Source: Streptomyces formicae (GTDB lineage: Bacteria; Actinomycetota; Actinomycetes; Streptomycetales; Streptomycetaceae). Taken from it: DNA of 64,000 bases. Location: positions 992,001-1,056,000 of the forward strand of contig NZ_CP022685.1 of NCBI RefSeq assembly GCF_002556545.1. Direction: 5' to 3'. Below the pieces are notes generated by a model. It saw only the letters and a program-made list of their open reading frames with translations, searched no databases and was not told where the DNA came from. Positions within the stretch are counted from its first letter, which is position 1; every line of letters starts with the position of its first letter. This document shows positions 42,212-52,809 of the stretch, piece by piece. A program made the position numbers and the translations under genes.

Positions 42212-42982
42212 ATGCCACGACCGCTCAGCGTTCAGCTCTACAGCGTGCGCGATCAGCTCGCCGACGACTGGCAGGGGACGGTGCGCCGCCTGGCCGGACT
42301 CGGGTACGGCGCGGTCGAGCCGTACGACGTGCTCGTGGACCCCAAGGGCCACCGTCTGGTCCTCGACGACCTCGGGCTCACCGTGTCCGGCGCGCACGCC
42401 CTGCACCTGCTCGCCCCTGATCCGGGTCCCGCCCTCGACGCGGTGGCGACGCTCGGCACCGACCTCGCGATCGTCCCCGCCGGTCTGCCGCCCGAGGACT
42501 TCACCACGCGCGACGGCCTGGCACGGGCCGCCGACCGCCTCAACTCCCTGGTGGAACCGGCCCGTCGGCACGGCGTCCGCGTCGGCTACCACAACCACTG
42601 GTGGGAGATCGAGCCCCGCTTCGACGACGGGGAAGGCACACGGTCCCTGCACGCCGTCGAGCTCCTCGCCGATCTCCTCGACCCCGCCGTGTTCCTGGAG
42701 ATCGATACCTACTGGGCGGCGGTCGGCGGCGCCGACGTGCCCGCGCTGCTGCGCCGCATCGGCGACCGCGTGGCCGCGCTGCACCTCAAGGACGGTCCCG
42801 GCACCAAGGAGGACCCGAACGTCGCGGTCGGCCAGGGCACCATGCCGGTGCGGGAGATCATCACCGCCGCTCCGCACGCCCGGCGCGTCGTCGAGTTCGA
42901 CGCCTGCGTGGGCGGCCCTGACGCCCTCTTCGACGCGCTCGCCGCGAGCCACGCCCACATAACCTCCCTGGAGGCCGCGTGA
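42212..42982 (+). CDS. Sugar phosphate isomerase/epimerase (xylose isomerase-like)
   Basis: A 256-residue TIM barrel. It starts LSVQLYSVRDQLADDWQGTV, and has metal-ligand-type segments GVRVGYHNHWWEIEP, VFLEIDTYWAAVGG, ALHLKDGPG and RVVEFDACVGG. The family isomerises or dehydrates keto-sugars and inositols. ATG at 42212 is preceded by GGGAGGG. The stop overlaps the Gfo/Idh oxidoreductase start (GTGA), so the two act together in carbohydrate catabolism. Confidence 0.88.
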   Translation: MPRPLSVQLYSVRDQLADDWQGTVRRLAGLGYGAVEPYDVLVDPKGHRLVLDDLGLTVSGAHALHLLAPDPGPALDAVATLGTDLAIVPAGLPPEDFTTRDGLARAADRLNSLVEPARRHGVRVGYHNHWWEIEPRFDDGEGTRSLHAVELLADLLDPAVFLEIDTYWAAVGGADVPALLRRIGDRVAALHLKDGPGTKEDPNVAVGQGTMPVREIITAAPHARRVVEFDACVGGPDALFDALAASHAHITSLEAA

Positions 42983-44082
42983 GTTCGGGTCCTGTCGGCA
43001 CGGCCGTCATCGGCGCCGGTGTCATCAGCAGCGAGTACCTGCGGACGCTCGGTGGCTTCCCCGACGTCCGGGTCGTGGCCGTCGCCGATCTCGACGAGGC
43101 GCGCGCGGAGGCGGCGGCCCGCACCCACGGCATCCCGGTGTGGGGCGGCCCCGAGACGGTGCTCGCGATCCCCGAGGTCGAGCTCGTCGTCAACCTCACG
43201 GTGCCCGCGGCGCACGCGCAGGTGGCGACGGAGGCGCTGCGCGCGGGCAAGCACGTCTACGGCGAGAAGCCGATCACGCCCGCCCCCGCCGATGCGGAGA
43301 AGCTCATCGCCCAGGCGTCGGAACGGGGGCTGCGCGTGGGCAACGCGCCGGACACGTTCCTCGGCGCGGGCCTCCAGTCGGCGCTGCGGGCCGTGGCGGC
43401 GGGGCACATCGGCACGCCCATGGCGGCTGCCACCGTGACGCAGAGCCTGGGGCCCGAGCACTGGCATCCCGACCCGGCGTTCTTCTACCAGCCGGGCGCG
43501 GGCCCGCTCTTCGACCTCGGCCCCTACTATCTGACCTCGCTCATCGCCCTGTTCGGCAGCGTGGCGCGGGTGGCCGCGGTCTCGTCCCGCGCCCGCGCGG
43601 TGCGCTCCGTGGGGTCGGGCCCCAAGGCCGGCCAGGTGTTCCCGGTGGACGTGCCGACCCACGTCACCTCGCTCGTCGAGTTCGCCTCGGGCGTGCGGGC
43701 CAACTCGACGTTCAGCTTCGACTCGGCGCTCCCCCGCATCGGCTTCGAGATCACCGGCACCGAGGGCACCCTCGCCGTACCCGACCCGAACACCTTCGGC
43801 GGCCCGCTGAAGCTGCTGCCCAACGGCTCCGGCGACTGGCGCGAACTGCCCGTGCACGGACCGCTCGACGGGCGCGGCATCGGGGTGGTCGACATGGCGC
43901 GGGCCCTGCGCGGCGGCACCCCCCACCGGGCCTCGGGCGCGCTCGCCCTGCACGTCCTGCAGACGATGACGGCGATCACACACTCCGCGGACCACGCCGA
44001 GTTCACCCCGCTCACCACACAGGTCGTGCCCCCGGAGCCGCTGCCCGAGGACTGGGACCCGCTGGAGGCGACCCTCGGCTAG
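42979..44082 (+). CDS. Gfo/Idh/MocA family oxidoreductase
   Basis: A 367-residue NAD(P)-dependent sugar/inositol dehydrogenase. The N-terminal VIGAGVISSEYLRTLGGFPD Rossmann segment and the EKPITPAPADAEKLI active-site loop (EKP) are clear. A C-terminal alpha/beta catalytic domain follows. The GTG start overlaps the isomerase stop. The pair resembles inositol or unusual-sugar degradation modules, but no transporter is adjacent. Confidence 0.9.
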   Translation: MSSGPVGTAVIGAGVISSEYLRTLGGFPDVRVVAVADLDEARAEAAARTHGIPVWGGPETVLAIPEVELVVNLTVPAAHAQVATEALRAGKHVYGEKPITPAPADAEKLIAQASERGLRVGNAPDTFLGAGLQSALRAVAAGHIGTPMAAATVTQSLGPEHWHPDPAFFYQPGAGPLFDLGPYYLTSLIALFGSVARVAAVSSRARAVRSVGSGPKAGQVFPVDVPTHVTSLVEFASGVRANSTFSFDSALPRIGFEITGTEGTLAVPDPNTFGGPLKLLPNGSGDWRELPVHGPLDGRGIGVVDMARALRGGTPHRASGALALHVLQTMTAITHSADHAEFTPLTTQVVPPEPLPEDWDPLEATLG

Positions 44083-44116
44083 CGGTTCCCCGGGCGCTTG
44101 CGGTGGCCACGGCCTG

Positions 44117-44311
44117 CTAATGGTTCATGGCCAGCACGACGCCGAGGCAAGCGAGAATGCCGACCAGGGTGGCGACGGCAACGGCGATCACGGCGCAGCC
44201 GAGCAATCCCGTGATGCCCGCGATCGCCGCCCACCCGACGCGTGTCGACCGTTCCGCCCGCTCGACCGCGTCGCTCTCGGCACCGTCGTCGTACCACCCC
44301 GAGTCAGCCAT
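44117..44311 (-). CDS. Small membrane protein, 64 residues
   Basis: A 64-residue protein: a charged N-terminus (MADSGWYDDGAESDAVERAE), then one or two closely spaced hydrophobic segments (VGWAAIAGITGLLGCAVIAV, AVATLVGILACLGVVLAM). A weak GGAGG lies 11 bases before its ATG and it starts 3 bases after the PadR stop, so it is probably cotranscribed. Unknown family. Confidence 0.6.
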   Translation of the reverse strand: MADSGWYDDGAESDAVERAERSTRVGWAAIAGITGLLGCAVIAVAVATLVGILACLGVVLAMNH

Positions 44312-44314
44312 GGA

Positions 44315-44848
44315 TCACGACGCCTCCAGCTCCTCGATCGTCCGTTCAAGCCACTGTGTCCAGAACGTCTCCAGGTCGATGCCCGCGCGCAGGACCACGT
44401 GCCGCAGGCGGTCCTCGACGGCGTCCCTGCCGGGCGGGAAGTCGCGCCGCTCGATCTCCTCGTACTCGGCCAACTGGCGGCGGTGCAGGTCGAGATGGCG
44501 GTGCAGATCGTCCTGGATGCCGTCCGTGCCGACGACCGCCGCGGCGCGCAGGCGCAGCAGGAGCGTGTCGCGCAGCGGCTTGGGGTCCTGGCTCGCCGCG
44601 GTCCAGCGGGCCAGTTCGGCGCGGCCCGCCGGCAGGACCTCGTACTCCTTCTTCTGTCCGCGCGTCGCGCCCTGCCGGGGCAGGGCGCGAATGGCCCCCT
44701 CGCGCTCCAGCCTGCCCAGCTCGCGGTAGATCTGCTGGTGCGTGGCCGACCAGAAGTAGCCGATGGACTTGTCGAACCTGCGGGTCAGTTCGAGCCCGGA
44801 CGACGGCTTCTCGAGGAGCGCGGTGAGGATCGCGTGCGGGAGTGACAT
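44315..44848 (-). CDS. PadR-family transcriptional regulator
   Basis: A 177-residue PadR protein. The winged helix starts MSLPHAILTALLEKPSSGLE, then LTRRFDKSIGYFWSATHQQI. A helical C-terminal domain (about 95-175) follows. It lies 26 bases downstream of fadH in the same direction, so it probably belongs to the fadH operon. It could be the repressor that binds the perfect palindrome upstream of fadH. Confidence 0.9.
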   Translation of the reverse strand: MSLPHAILTALLEKPSSGLELTRRFDKSIGYFWSATHQQIYRELGRLEREGAIRALPRQGATRGQKKEYEVLPAGRAELARWTAASQDPKPLRDTLLLRLRAAAVVGTDGIQDDLHRHLDLHRRQLAEYEEIERRDFPPGRDAVEDRLRHVVLRAGIDLETFWTQWLERTIEELEAS

Positions 44849-44874
44849 GGCGCCAATCCTAGGGACGGGGCGCC

Positions 44875-47584
<2,710 letters not shown>

Positions 47585-47588
<4 letters not shown>

Positions 47589-48301
47589 CGATCGGCTCCG
47601 CGGTCGGCACGGCCGTCGACTCGGCGGACTGGACGGCGCTCGCCACCGAGCTCGACGCGCACGGCTGCGCGCTCACGCCACAGCTCATCGCACCGGAACA
47701 GTGCCGCGCCATCGCCGCCCTCTACGACGACCTCACGCTGTTCCGGTCCACGGTCGACATGGCCAGGCACCGCTTCGGCTCCGGGCAGTACCGCTACTTC
47801 GCCGAGGAACTCCCGCCCGTCGTCGCCGCGTTGCGGGCAGCGCTCTATCCGCGGCTGCTGACCGTCGCGCGCGACTGGGCGACCCGCCTCGGCCGCCCCG
47901 CGCCCTGGCCCGACTCCCTGGAGGAGTGGCTCGACCGGTGCCGCGCGGCGGGCCAGACCAAGTCCTCGCAGATCCTCCTGCGCTACGGGGCGGGCGACTG
48001 GAACGCCCTGCACCGCGATCTCTTCGGTGACATGGTCTTCCCGCTCCAGGTCGTCATCGGCCTCGACGAACAGGGCGTGGACTACACGGGCGGCGAGTTC
48101 CTGCTCGTCGAACAGCGGCCTCGGGCCCAGTCGCGTGGCACCTCGACGGTCCTGCCCCAGGGCCACGGCCTGGTCTTCACCACCCGCGACCGCCCGGTCC
48201 GCTCGGCGCGCGGCTGGTCGGCGGGCCCGGTGCGGCACGGCGTCAGCACCGTACGCTCGGGGCTTCGCAGGTCACTGGGGCTCGTCTTCCACAACGCCTG
48301 A
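47585..48301 (+). CDS. 2OG-Fe(II) oxygenase of unknown target, linked to ogt
   Basis: A 238-residue dioxygenase with a plausible jelly-roll core: HRD iron motif (His143, Asp145 in ALHRDLFGD), distal His218 (VRHGVSTV) and a basic residue about 10 further (Arg228), as for 2OG binding. It is not AlkB-like in its C-terminal motif (no RxNxTxR), so it is a distinct group, which I relate to COG3826-type proteins. It overlaps ogt by ATGA and overlaps convergent alkB by 30 bases. Repair of damaged bases or protein modification are both possible. Confidence 0.8.
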
Positions 48302-48997
48302 GGCGCCGGGAGCACCGTCATCGGTGAACCCGCTCACGCGCAGGGTGATGTTGAGGCGCCCGGTGAGCCCGAGGTCCCGCGGCGCGGTGCCCGGGTGCAC
48401 CCTCGGCACCCCGTGGTACGCCAGGCGCGAGGCCCCGCCGAACACCACCAGGTCCCCGCTGCGCAGCTCGACGTCCGTGTACGGCTTCGTCCGCGTGTGC
48501 GGATTGCCGAAGCGGAACACACAGGTGTCGCCGAGGCTCAGGGACACCACGGGGGCGCCGGACTTCTCGTCGCTGTCCCGGTGCATGCCCATGCGGGCGT
48601 CGCCGTCGTAGAAATTGATGAGCGCGATGTCGTAGTCGTACGCGTGCTCGTCGCCGTACGCGTCCCCGTTCCCGGCCACGGCCGACCGCGCGGCCCCCAC
48701 CGCGCGACGGCCGAGCTCGGCGAGCCACGGCGGCATCGGTTTGACCGGCGCCCCGTCACCGTCGACCACGCTGCGCGCGTAGCCGTACGGGAACCAGTGC
48801 CAGCCGAGCCCGACCTGCCGGGCCGTCATCGTCCCTCCGCCGGGCGTGCGCACCACGCGCAGCCCCGCGGGCGGCCTGGCCCACCCTCGGCATGCCTCGA
48901 CCAGCTCGCGCTGCTCCGCGATCCCCAGCCAGTCCGGCACGTGCACCGCCCCCGGGCCGAGCGCGGCGGCCTCGCGGGGGAACAGCTCGTCACCCAT
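48272..48997 (-). CDS. alkB: Alkylated DNA repair dioxygenase AlkB
   Basis: A 241-residue 2OG-Fe(II) enzyme. The iron ligands are HRD (His139, Asp141 in MGMHRDSDEKSG) and His195. The family signature RxNxTxR appears as RLNITLR at 214-220. It removes 1-methyladenine or 3-methylcytosine by oxidation. ATG at 48997 has GAGGAGG upstream. Its start overlaps the DUF4232-like lipoprotein stop, so it is at the end of a small operon. Confidence 0.92.
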   Translation of the reverse strand: MGDELFPREAAALGPGAVHVPDWLGIAEQRELVEACRGWARPPAGLRVVRTPGGGTMTARQVGLGWHWFPYGYARSVVDGDGAPVKPMPPWLAELGRRAVGAARSAVAGNGDAYGDEHAYDYDIALINFYDGDARMGMHRDSDEKSGAPVVSLSLGDTCVFRFGNPHTRTKPYTDVELRSGDLVVFGGASRLAYHGVPRVHPGTAPRDLGLTGRLNITLRVSGFTDDGAPGASGVVEDEPQ

Positions 48998-49595
48998 CGA
49001 CGTGGGCCTCCTCACGGGTCCGCTGCCAGTAGGTGACCTCGGCGTCGAGCTCCTCGTACGGCGTCCTGCCCGGCAGCGCGACGGTCACCGGCTCCCCCGC
49101 CGTGCCGTGCCCCTCGCCGTCGGCGGCGAAGGTGAGGGACCCCTTGTCGACGGTGACGAAGTCGTCGGGCTCCCAGGCCATGAGGATGCCCGCGTAGGCG
49201 GAACCGCCGGGGCCGATGGTCACGGGAGCCTTCGGCGCGGTGTCACGGGAGGGGGCGACGGCCGACGTGGAGCCCCCGAAGGTCAGACGGGGCGCTCCGT
49301 AGGCGGTGCAGGGCGCTCCGCTCGTATTGGTAACCGTCAGCATCAGGTCGCCTTCGGGGTCGTCGGCGACGCTCGCCCTGGTGAGGGCTGCGGTGCAGGG
49401 GCGGACGCCGGTGGGTGGATCGGTGCTCTCCGGTGTCGGTTTCGGCGTCGGTGTCGGCGTCCGCGTCGGCGAACCGCTCGCGGTAGGGGGAGCCTCGGAC
49501 GAGGTACGCGCGTCGTCCGACGCGCCGCAGGCCGTCGCGGTGAGCAGGGCCGCCGTCATGGCCAGCACCCGCCCCGCCCCACACTTCGCACGCAT
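48990..49595 (-). CDS. Lipoprotein, DUF4232-type
   Basis: A 201-residue lipoprotein: signal MRAKCGAGRVLAMTAALLTA, lipobox TAC at about 23, then a Thr/Pro-rich linker. A beta-rich domain (about 66-180) follows with the DUF4232-like segments TVTNTSGAPCTAYGAPRLTF and IGPGGSAYAGILMAW. Two Cys (PCTAALT and APCTAYG) may pair. Function unknown. The ATG at 49595 has a GGGGAAG site. Its 3' end overlaps alkB by 8 bases, an unusual pairing with no clear functional link. Confidence 0.85.
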   Translation of the reverse strand: MRAKCGAGRVLAMTAALLTATACGASDDARTSSEAPPTASGSPTRTPTPTPKPTPESTDPPTGVRPCTAALTRASVADDPEGDLMLTVTNTSGAPCTAYGAPRLTFGGSTSAVAPSRDTAPKAPVTIGPGGSAYAGILMAWEPDDFVTVDKGSLTFAADGEGHGTAGEPVTVALPGRTPYEELDAEVTYWQRTREEAHVDG

Positions 49596-49639
49596 CACTC
49601 GCTTCCCCCTTCGCACCGCACCCGGCACGTGATCGACGT

Positions 49640-50827
49640 CTACCGTCCGCCGCCCTTCACCGCCCGCAGCACCACGAACTTCGGGTCGCTCGCCATGACC
49701 TGCGCGTTCCCGAAGAGCTTGCGCAGCTTCACGTGATAGCCGAGATGGCGATTGCCCACGACCCACAGTTCGCCGCCGGGGCGCAGGGCCGCACGGGCGC
49801 CGCTGAACATCCGCCACGCGGTCGCGCCGGTCGTCGCCTGGTGGCTGTGGAAGGGCGGGTTGTTCAGGACCAGGTCCACGGTGCCCGGCGGCACCGCGGC
49901 GAGCGCGTCCCCGGCCAGGAACTCCGCTTCGGCGCCCTCGGCGGCGTTGGCCCGGAAGGTGGCCTCGGCGGACGCGACGGCCTGGAAGGACTCGTCGATG
50001 AAGGTGACCGTGGCATCGGGAGCGGCGACGGACGCGGCGGTGCCGAGCACGCCGTTGCCGCAGCCGAGGTCCACGACGTGCGCACCGGCGCGGGCACGGG
50101 GCAGGTGCCCCAGGAAGAAGCGGGTGCCGATGTCGAGGCGATCGGCGCAGAAGATCCCGGCGTGGTTGACGACGGTCAGGCCCGCGCCCGCCCCGGAGTC
50201 GGCGGGCAGCGTGTACGTGCGCGGCCAGGGGCTCGGCCCCGCCGCCCTCGCCGGATCCGGCGTGCTGAAGACGAGCCGCGCCTTCTGCCGGGCCAGCGAG
50301 GTCTTCGTCGGCCCGACGATCCGCTCGAACAGTTCCAGCGTCGAGGTGTGGATCTCGGTGACCATGCCGGTGCCGATGACGACCGTGCCCGCGTGCAGGG
50401 CGGGCGCGATCCGGTGCAGCTGGTCCTCCAGGAGCGCGAGGCTCTTCGGTACGCGGATCAGCAGCACGTCGACGCCGCCGCCCTCCGCGCCGGGTGCGGG
50501 CGGGGCGTCCCTGGTGGTCAGGAGCCGCGTCTCGTCCGGCGTCCGACCGGCCCTCGCCAGATTGGCCCGGGTCGCCTCGCGGGCCAGGAAGGAGTCGGTG
50601 ATCTGCACGGGCTCGTGCGCGGCGAGCGCGGTGGTCAGCGCTCCCCACCGGTCGCCGACGACGACCACCGTCCCGGAGAGGTCGACGGCGGGCGCACCCT
50701 CCTCGCCCGCGAGGTGCCGCAGCAGATAGGCGTCGGCGGCGGACCAGGCGCGCAGTTGGTCCTTGGGGTCCGCGGGAAAGCGGGTGAGGTCGTACGCGCC
50801 CCATGACGTGCTCAAACGGTCGTTCAT
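49640..50827 (-). CDS. Class I methyltransferase, RlmG/RsmC-like
   Basis: A 395-residue protein with an N-terminal pseudo-methyltransferase-like domain (about 1-215). The C-terminal SAM-dependent methyltransferase domain has VVDLGCGNGVLGTAASVAA and the base-methylation motif NNPPFHSHQ. The pattern matches 23S/16S rRNA guanine-N2 methyltransferases (RlmG type), which modify G1835-type sites. ATG at 50827. Neighbours give no further hint. Confidence 0.87.
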   Translation of the reverse strand: MNDRLSTSWGAYDLTRFPADPKDQLRAWSAADAYLLRHLAGEEGAPAVDLSGTVVVVGDRWGALTTALAAHEPVQITDSFLAREATRANLARAGRTPDETRLLTTRDAPPAPGAEGGGVDVLLIRVPKSLALLEDQLHRIAPALHAGTVVIGTGMVTEIHTSTLELFERIVGPTKTSLARQKARLVFSTPDPARAAGPSPWPRTYTLPADSGAGAGLTVVNHAGIFCADRLDIGTRFFLGHLPRARAGAHVVDLGCGNGVLGTAASVAAPDATVTFIDESFQAVASAEATFRANAAEGAEAEFLAGDALAAVPPGTVDLVLNNPPFHSHQATTGATAWRMFSGARAALRPGGELWVVGNRHLGYHVKLRKLFGNAQVMASDPKFVVLRAVKGGGR

Positions 50828-50857
50828 CGTGCCCCAAAGGCTAACGGAGCCCTCGGC

Positions 50858-51550
50858 TCAGCCCGCAAGGCGCACGAGCCCCACGACAAGCGCCGCGAGG
50901 ATCGAGCCCGTCACCAGCAGGTGGGCGCCCGGCGGCAAGCCTTGGGCGGGCCGCTGTGCGCCGTGCGCGGCCGCGTCGTCGAGCCGCTGCGCGCGGGCCA
51001 GCAGGGGACGCGGCGGATCGTCCGGCAGGACCACCCGCCAGGGCTGCTCGGGGTCGTACGCGACGACGGCCCTGGTCCGGTGCAGCAGGCCCTGTACGTC
51101 GAGGGGGTGACGCACCGCGACGCGGAAGGCCGGGCCCTCGTCGGGGACGACCGTCAGGTCGAACACGAAGACGCTGCTGTGCCGCTGCCCGTCCACGACG
51201 GCCGCCCCGGTCCGCCGGTGCACCGCGCGCACCCCGTGCACGACGGCGGGCGCGTGGGCGCGCGGCCCGCCGGACCGCAGCCCGGACGCGACGCCGGGCC
51301 CGTGCCCGCTGTCGGCGAGGCTGCCCAGGAGGGTGAGGACGACGGCGGTGGCGGTGAGGCCGACCAGGAGCATCCAGGTGGTGCCGCCGATGATCCCCTG
51401 GGCCAGCGTGGCGAGCGCGGCCGCCACGACGAGGGCGCCCGCGAGGACGGGCGGCGCGACGAACCTGCGGACGGAGGACGCCAAGGAAGGATGCGCAGGA
51501 GTTGAAGGAGACACAGGAGCCGAAGGAGTCGAAGGAGTCGAAGCGTTCAT
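50858..51550 (-). CDS. Membrane protein, DUF3592-like (gene 2 of pair)
   Basis: A 230-residue protein. A Ser/Thr/Pro-rich N-terminus precedes two hydrophobic segments (APPVLAGALVVAAALATLAQ and MLLVGLTATAVVLTLLGSLA). A soluble beta domain follows (VFVFDLTVVPDEGPAFRVAV to AVVAYDPEQPWRVVLPDDPP) and a final helix. The architecture resembles DUF3592-like sensor/envelope proteins. The start overlaps the upstream gene (ATGA). Confidence 0.72.
   Translation of the reverse strand: MNASTPSTPSAPVSPSTPAHPSLASSVRRFVAPPVLAGALVVAAALATLAQGIIGGTTWMLLVGLTATAVVLTLLGSLADSGHGPGVASGLRSGGPRAHAPAVVHGVRAVHRRTGAAVVDGQRHSSVFVFDLTVVPDEGPAFRVAVRHPLDVQGLLHRTRAVVAYDPEQPWRVVLPDDPPRPLLARAQRLDDAAAHGAQRPAQGLPPGAHLLVTGSILAALVVGLVRLAG
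51521..51543. repeat. Short tandem repeat, 9-base unit, in the gene's N-terminal end
   Basis: CGAAGGAGT occurs at 51521-51529 and 51530-51538, followed by CGAAG (51539-51543). It encodes part of the Ser/Thr-Pro N-terminal linker of the membrane protein. Such repeats can vary in copy number between strains. Confidence 0.7.
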
Positions 51551-52284
51551 GAGATGCGCAGCAGCCTCTTGCGGGGAACGGCGACCCTGGTGCGGTCGGG
51601 GTCGGCGGGGCGGTCGGCGTCGTACACGGCGAGCACGGGCCGGTCCAGGGCGATCCGCTCGACGACGGCGGGCACCTGGTGCTCAAGGCCCCCGGCGTCG
51701 GTGAAGACGACGACGGCCTCGCCGTACGAGCGGCTGACGGTGCGCCAGCCCTCCAGCGTCGCCTCCGCGGTGGTGTAGCGGCGCGAAAGCCTGCGCAGCA
51801 CGGCGGTGCGCCGGACGCTCACGGCGGCGCCCCAGCACGCGGCGAGGCACCCGGCCCCCGCGACCGCCCACAGGAAGGTCAGCCAGCCCGATACGGAGAG
51901 GTCCGCGACCGGCAGGACGAGGGGGAAGTCGGTCACCGTCGCGTACTCCACGCGGCCCGCGCGCACCGCGTCGTACCAGCCGACGGCCGAGGCGACCGCG
52001 CAGAACATGACCACCGCACCCGCCGTGGCGCGCTGCAGGAACCGCGACGAAAGGAAGCCGAGCAGGACCGCGGAAGCGATCCCGAAGAGCGGCGCCACGC
52101 TCGCGAACTGGTCGCTGGCACAGCTGCCCGTGCCGTCGCAGGACCACCGGACCGTCGACGCGTCATAGGTGCTGATGTGCCACACCAACCAGACCTGCCA
52201 GGCCATCAGGGCGCAGGCGAGCACCCGCAGTCCCTGGGCGTAGGCCCTGTGCCCCACCGTCCGACCTCCGCCTTCCCCGGTCAC
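51547..52284 (-). CDS. Membrane protein, DUF3592-like (gene 1 of pair)
   Basis: A 245-residue protein with about four hydrophobic segments (LACALMAWQVWLVWH, APLFGIASAVLLGFLSS, ATAGAVVMFCAVASAVGWY, WLTFLWAVAGAGCLAACWGA). A C-terminal soluble domain (GEAVVVFTDAGGLEHQVPAV to RPVLAVYDADRPADPDR) is similar to that of the next protein. I chose GTG at 52284, a GTGA overlap with the NUDIX stop. The following gene overlaps by ATGA. The two look like paralogues of one family. Confidence 0.7.
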   Translation of the reverse strand: MTGEGGGRTVGHRAYAQGLRVLACALMAWQVWLVWHISTYDASTVRWSCDGTGSCASDQFASVAPLFGIASAVLLGFLSSRFLQRATAGAVVMFCAVASAVGWYDAVRAGRVEYATVTDFPLVLPVADLSVSGWLTFLWAVAGAGCLAACWGAAVSVRRTAVLRRLSRRYTTAEATLEGWRTVSRSYGEAVVVFTDAGGLEHQVPAVVERIALDRPVLAVYDADRPADPDRTRVAVPRKRLLRIS

Positions 52285-52760
52285 TCCGCGGCGGCGGGCT
52301 CGAACCAGGTGGGCCCGTCCGACAGGGCCTGCTTGATCCGGTACTCCGAGAACTCGTGGAGCCGCGGCAGCGCGTCCACGGCGAACCACGCCACTTCGAG
52401 CGACTCGTCGTCGTTGACCCGCGCCTCGCCGCCGACGGCACGGCAGCGCAGGGTGATGTCCATGTACTGGCAGGTGTCGCCGTTGGGGTAGGTGACGGGC
52501 TTCAGCGCCTGCACCAGGACCACCCGCTCCACGACGCAGCGCACCGCGGTCTCTTCGAACACCTCGCGCACGGCGCATTCGGCGGGCTGCTCCCCCGGGT
52601 CGGGGATCCCGCCGATCACCGACCACCTGCCGTTGTCGGAACGCCGTCCGAGCAGCACTCTTCCCTCGTCGTCGAAGACGATGGCGGTGATTCCGGGCAG
52701 CCAGAGCAACTGCTGCCCCGCGTCGGCCCGGAGCGTCGTGATGAAGTCGGGAGTAGCCAT
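52281..52760 (-). CDS. NUDIX hydrolase
   Basis: A 159-residue NUDIX protein. The Nudix box is recognisable: GGIPDPGEQPAECAVREVFE, then ETAVRC, with Glu residues of the REXXEE motif. It removes nucleoside-diphosphate-linked groups; substrate unknown. It is first of a three-gene overlapping unit with the two membrane proteins. Confidence 0.89.
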   Translation of the reverse strand: MATPDFITTLRADAGQQLLWLPGITAIVFDDEGRVLLGRRSDNGRWSVIGGIPDPGEQPAECAVREVFEETAVRCVVERVVLVQALKPVTYPNGDTCQYMDITLRCRAVGGEARVNDDESLEVAWFAVDALPRLHEFSEYRIKQALSDGPTWFEPAAAE

Positions 52761-52809
52761 GGACCCGACCCTAACGGTGTCCCGCCACCGCTCCCGCCGA
52801 GAGCCTCGA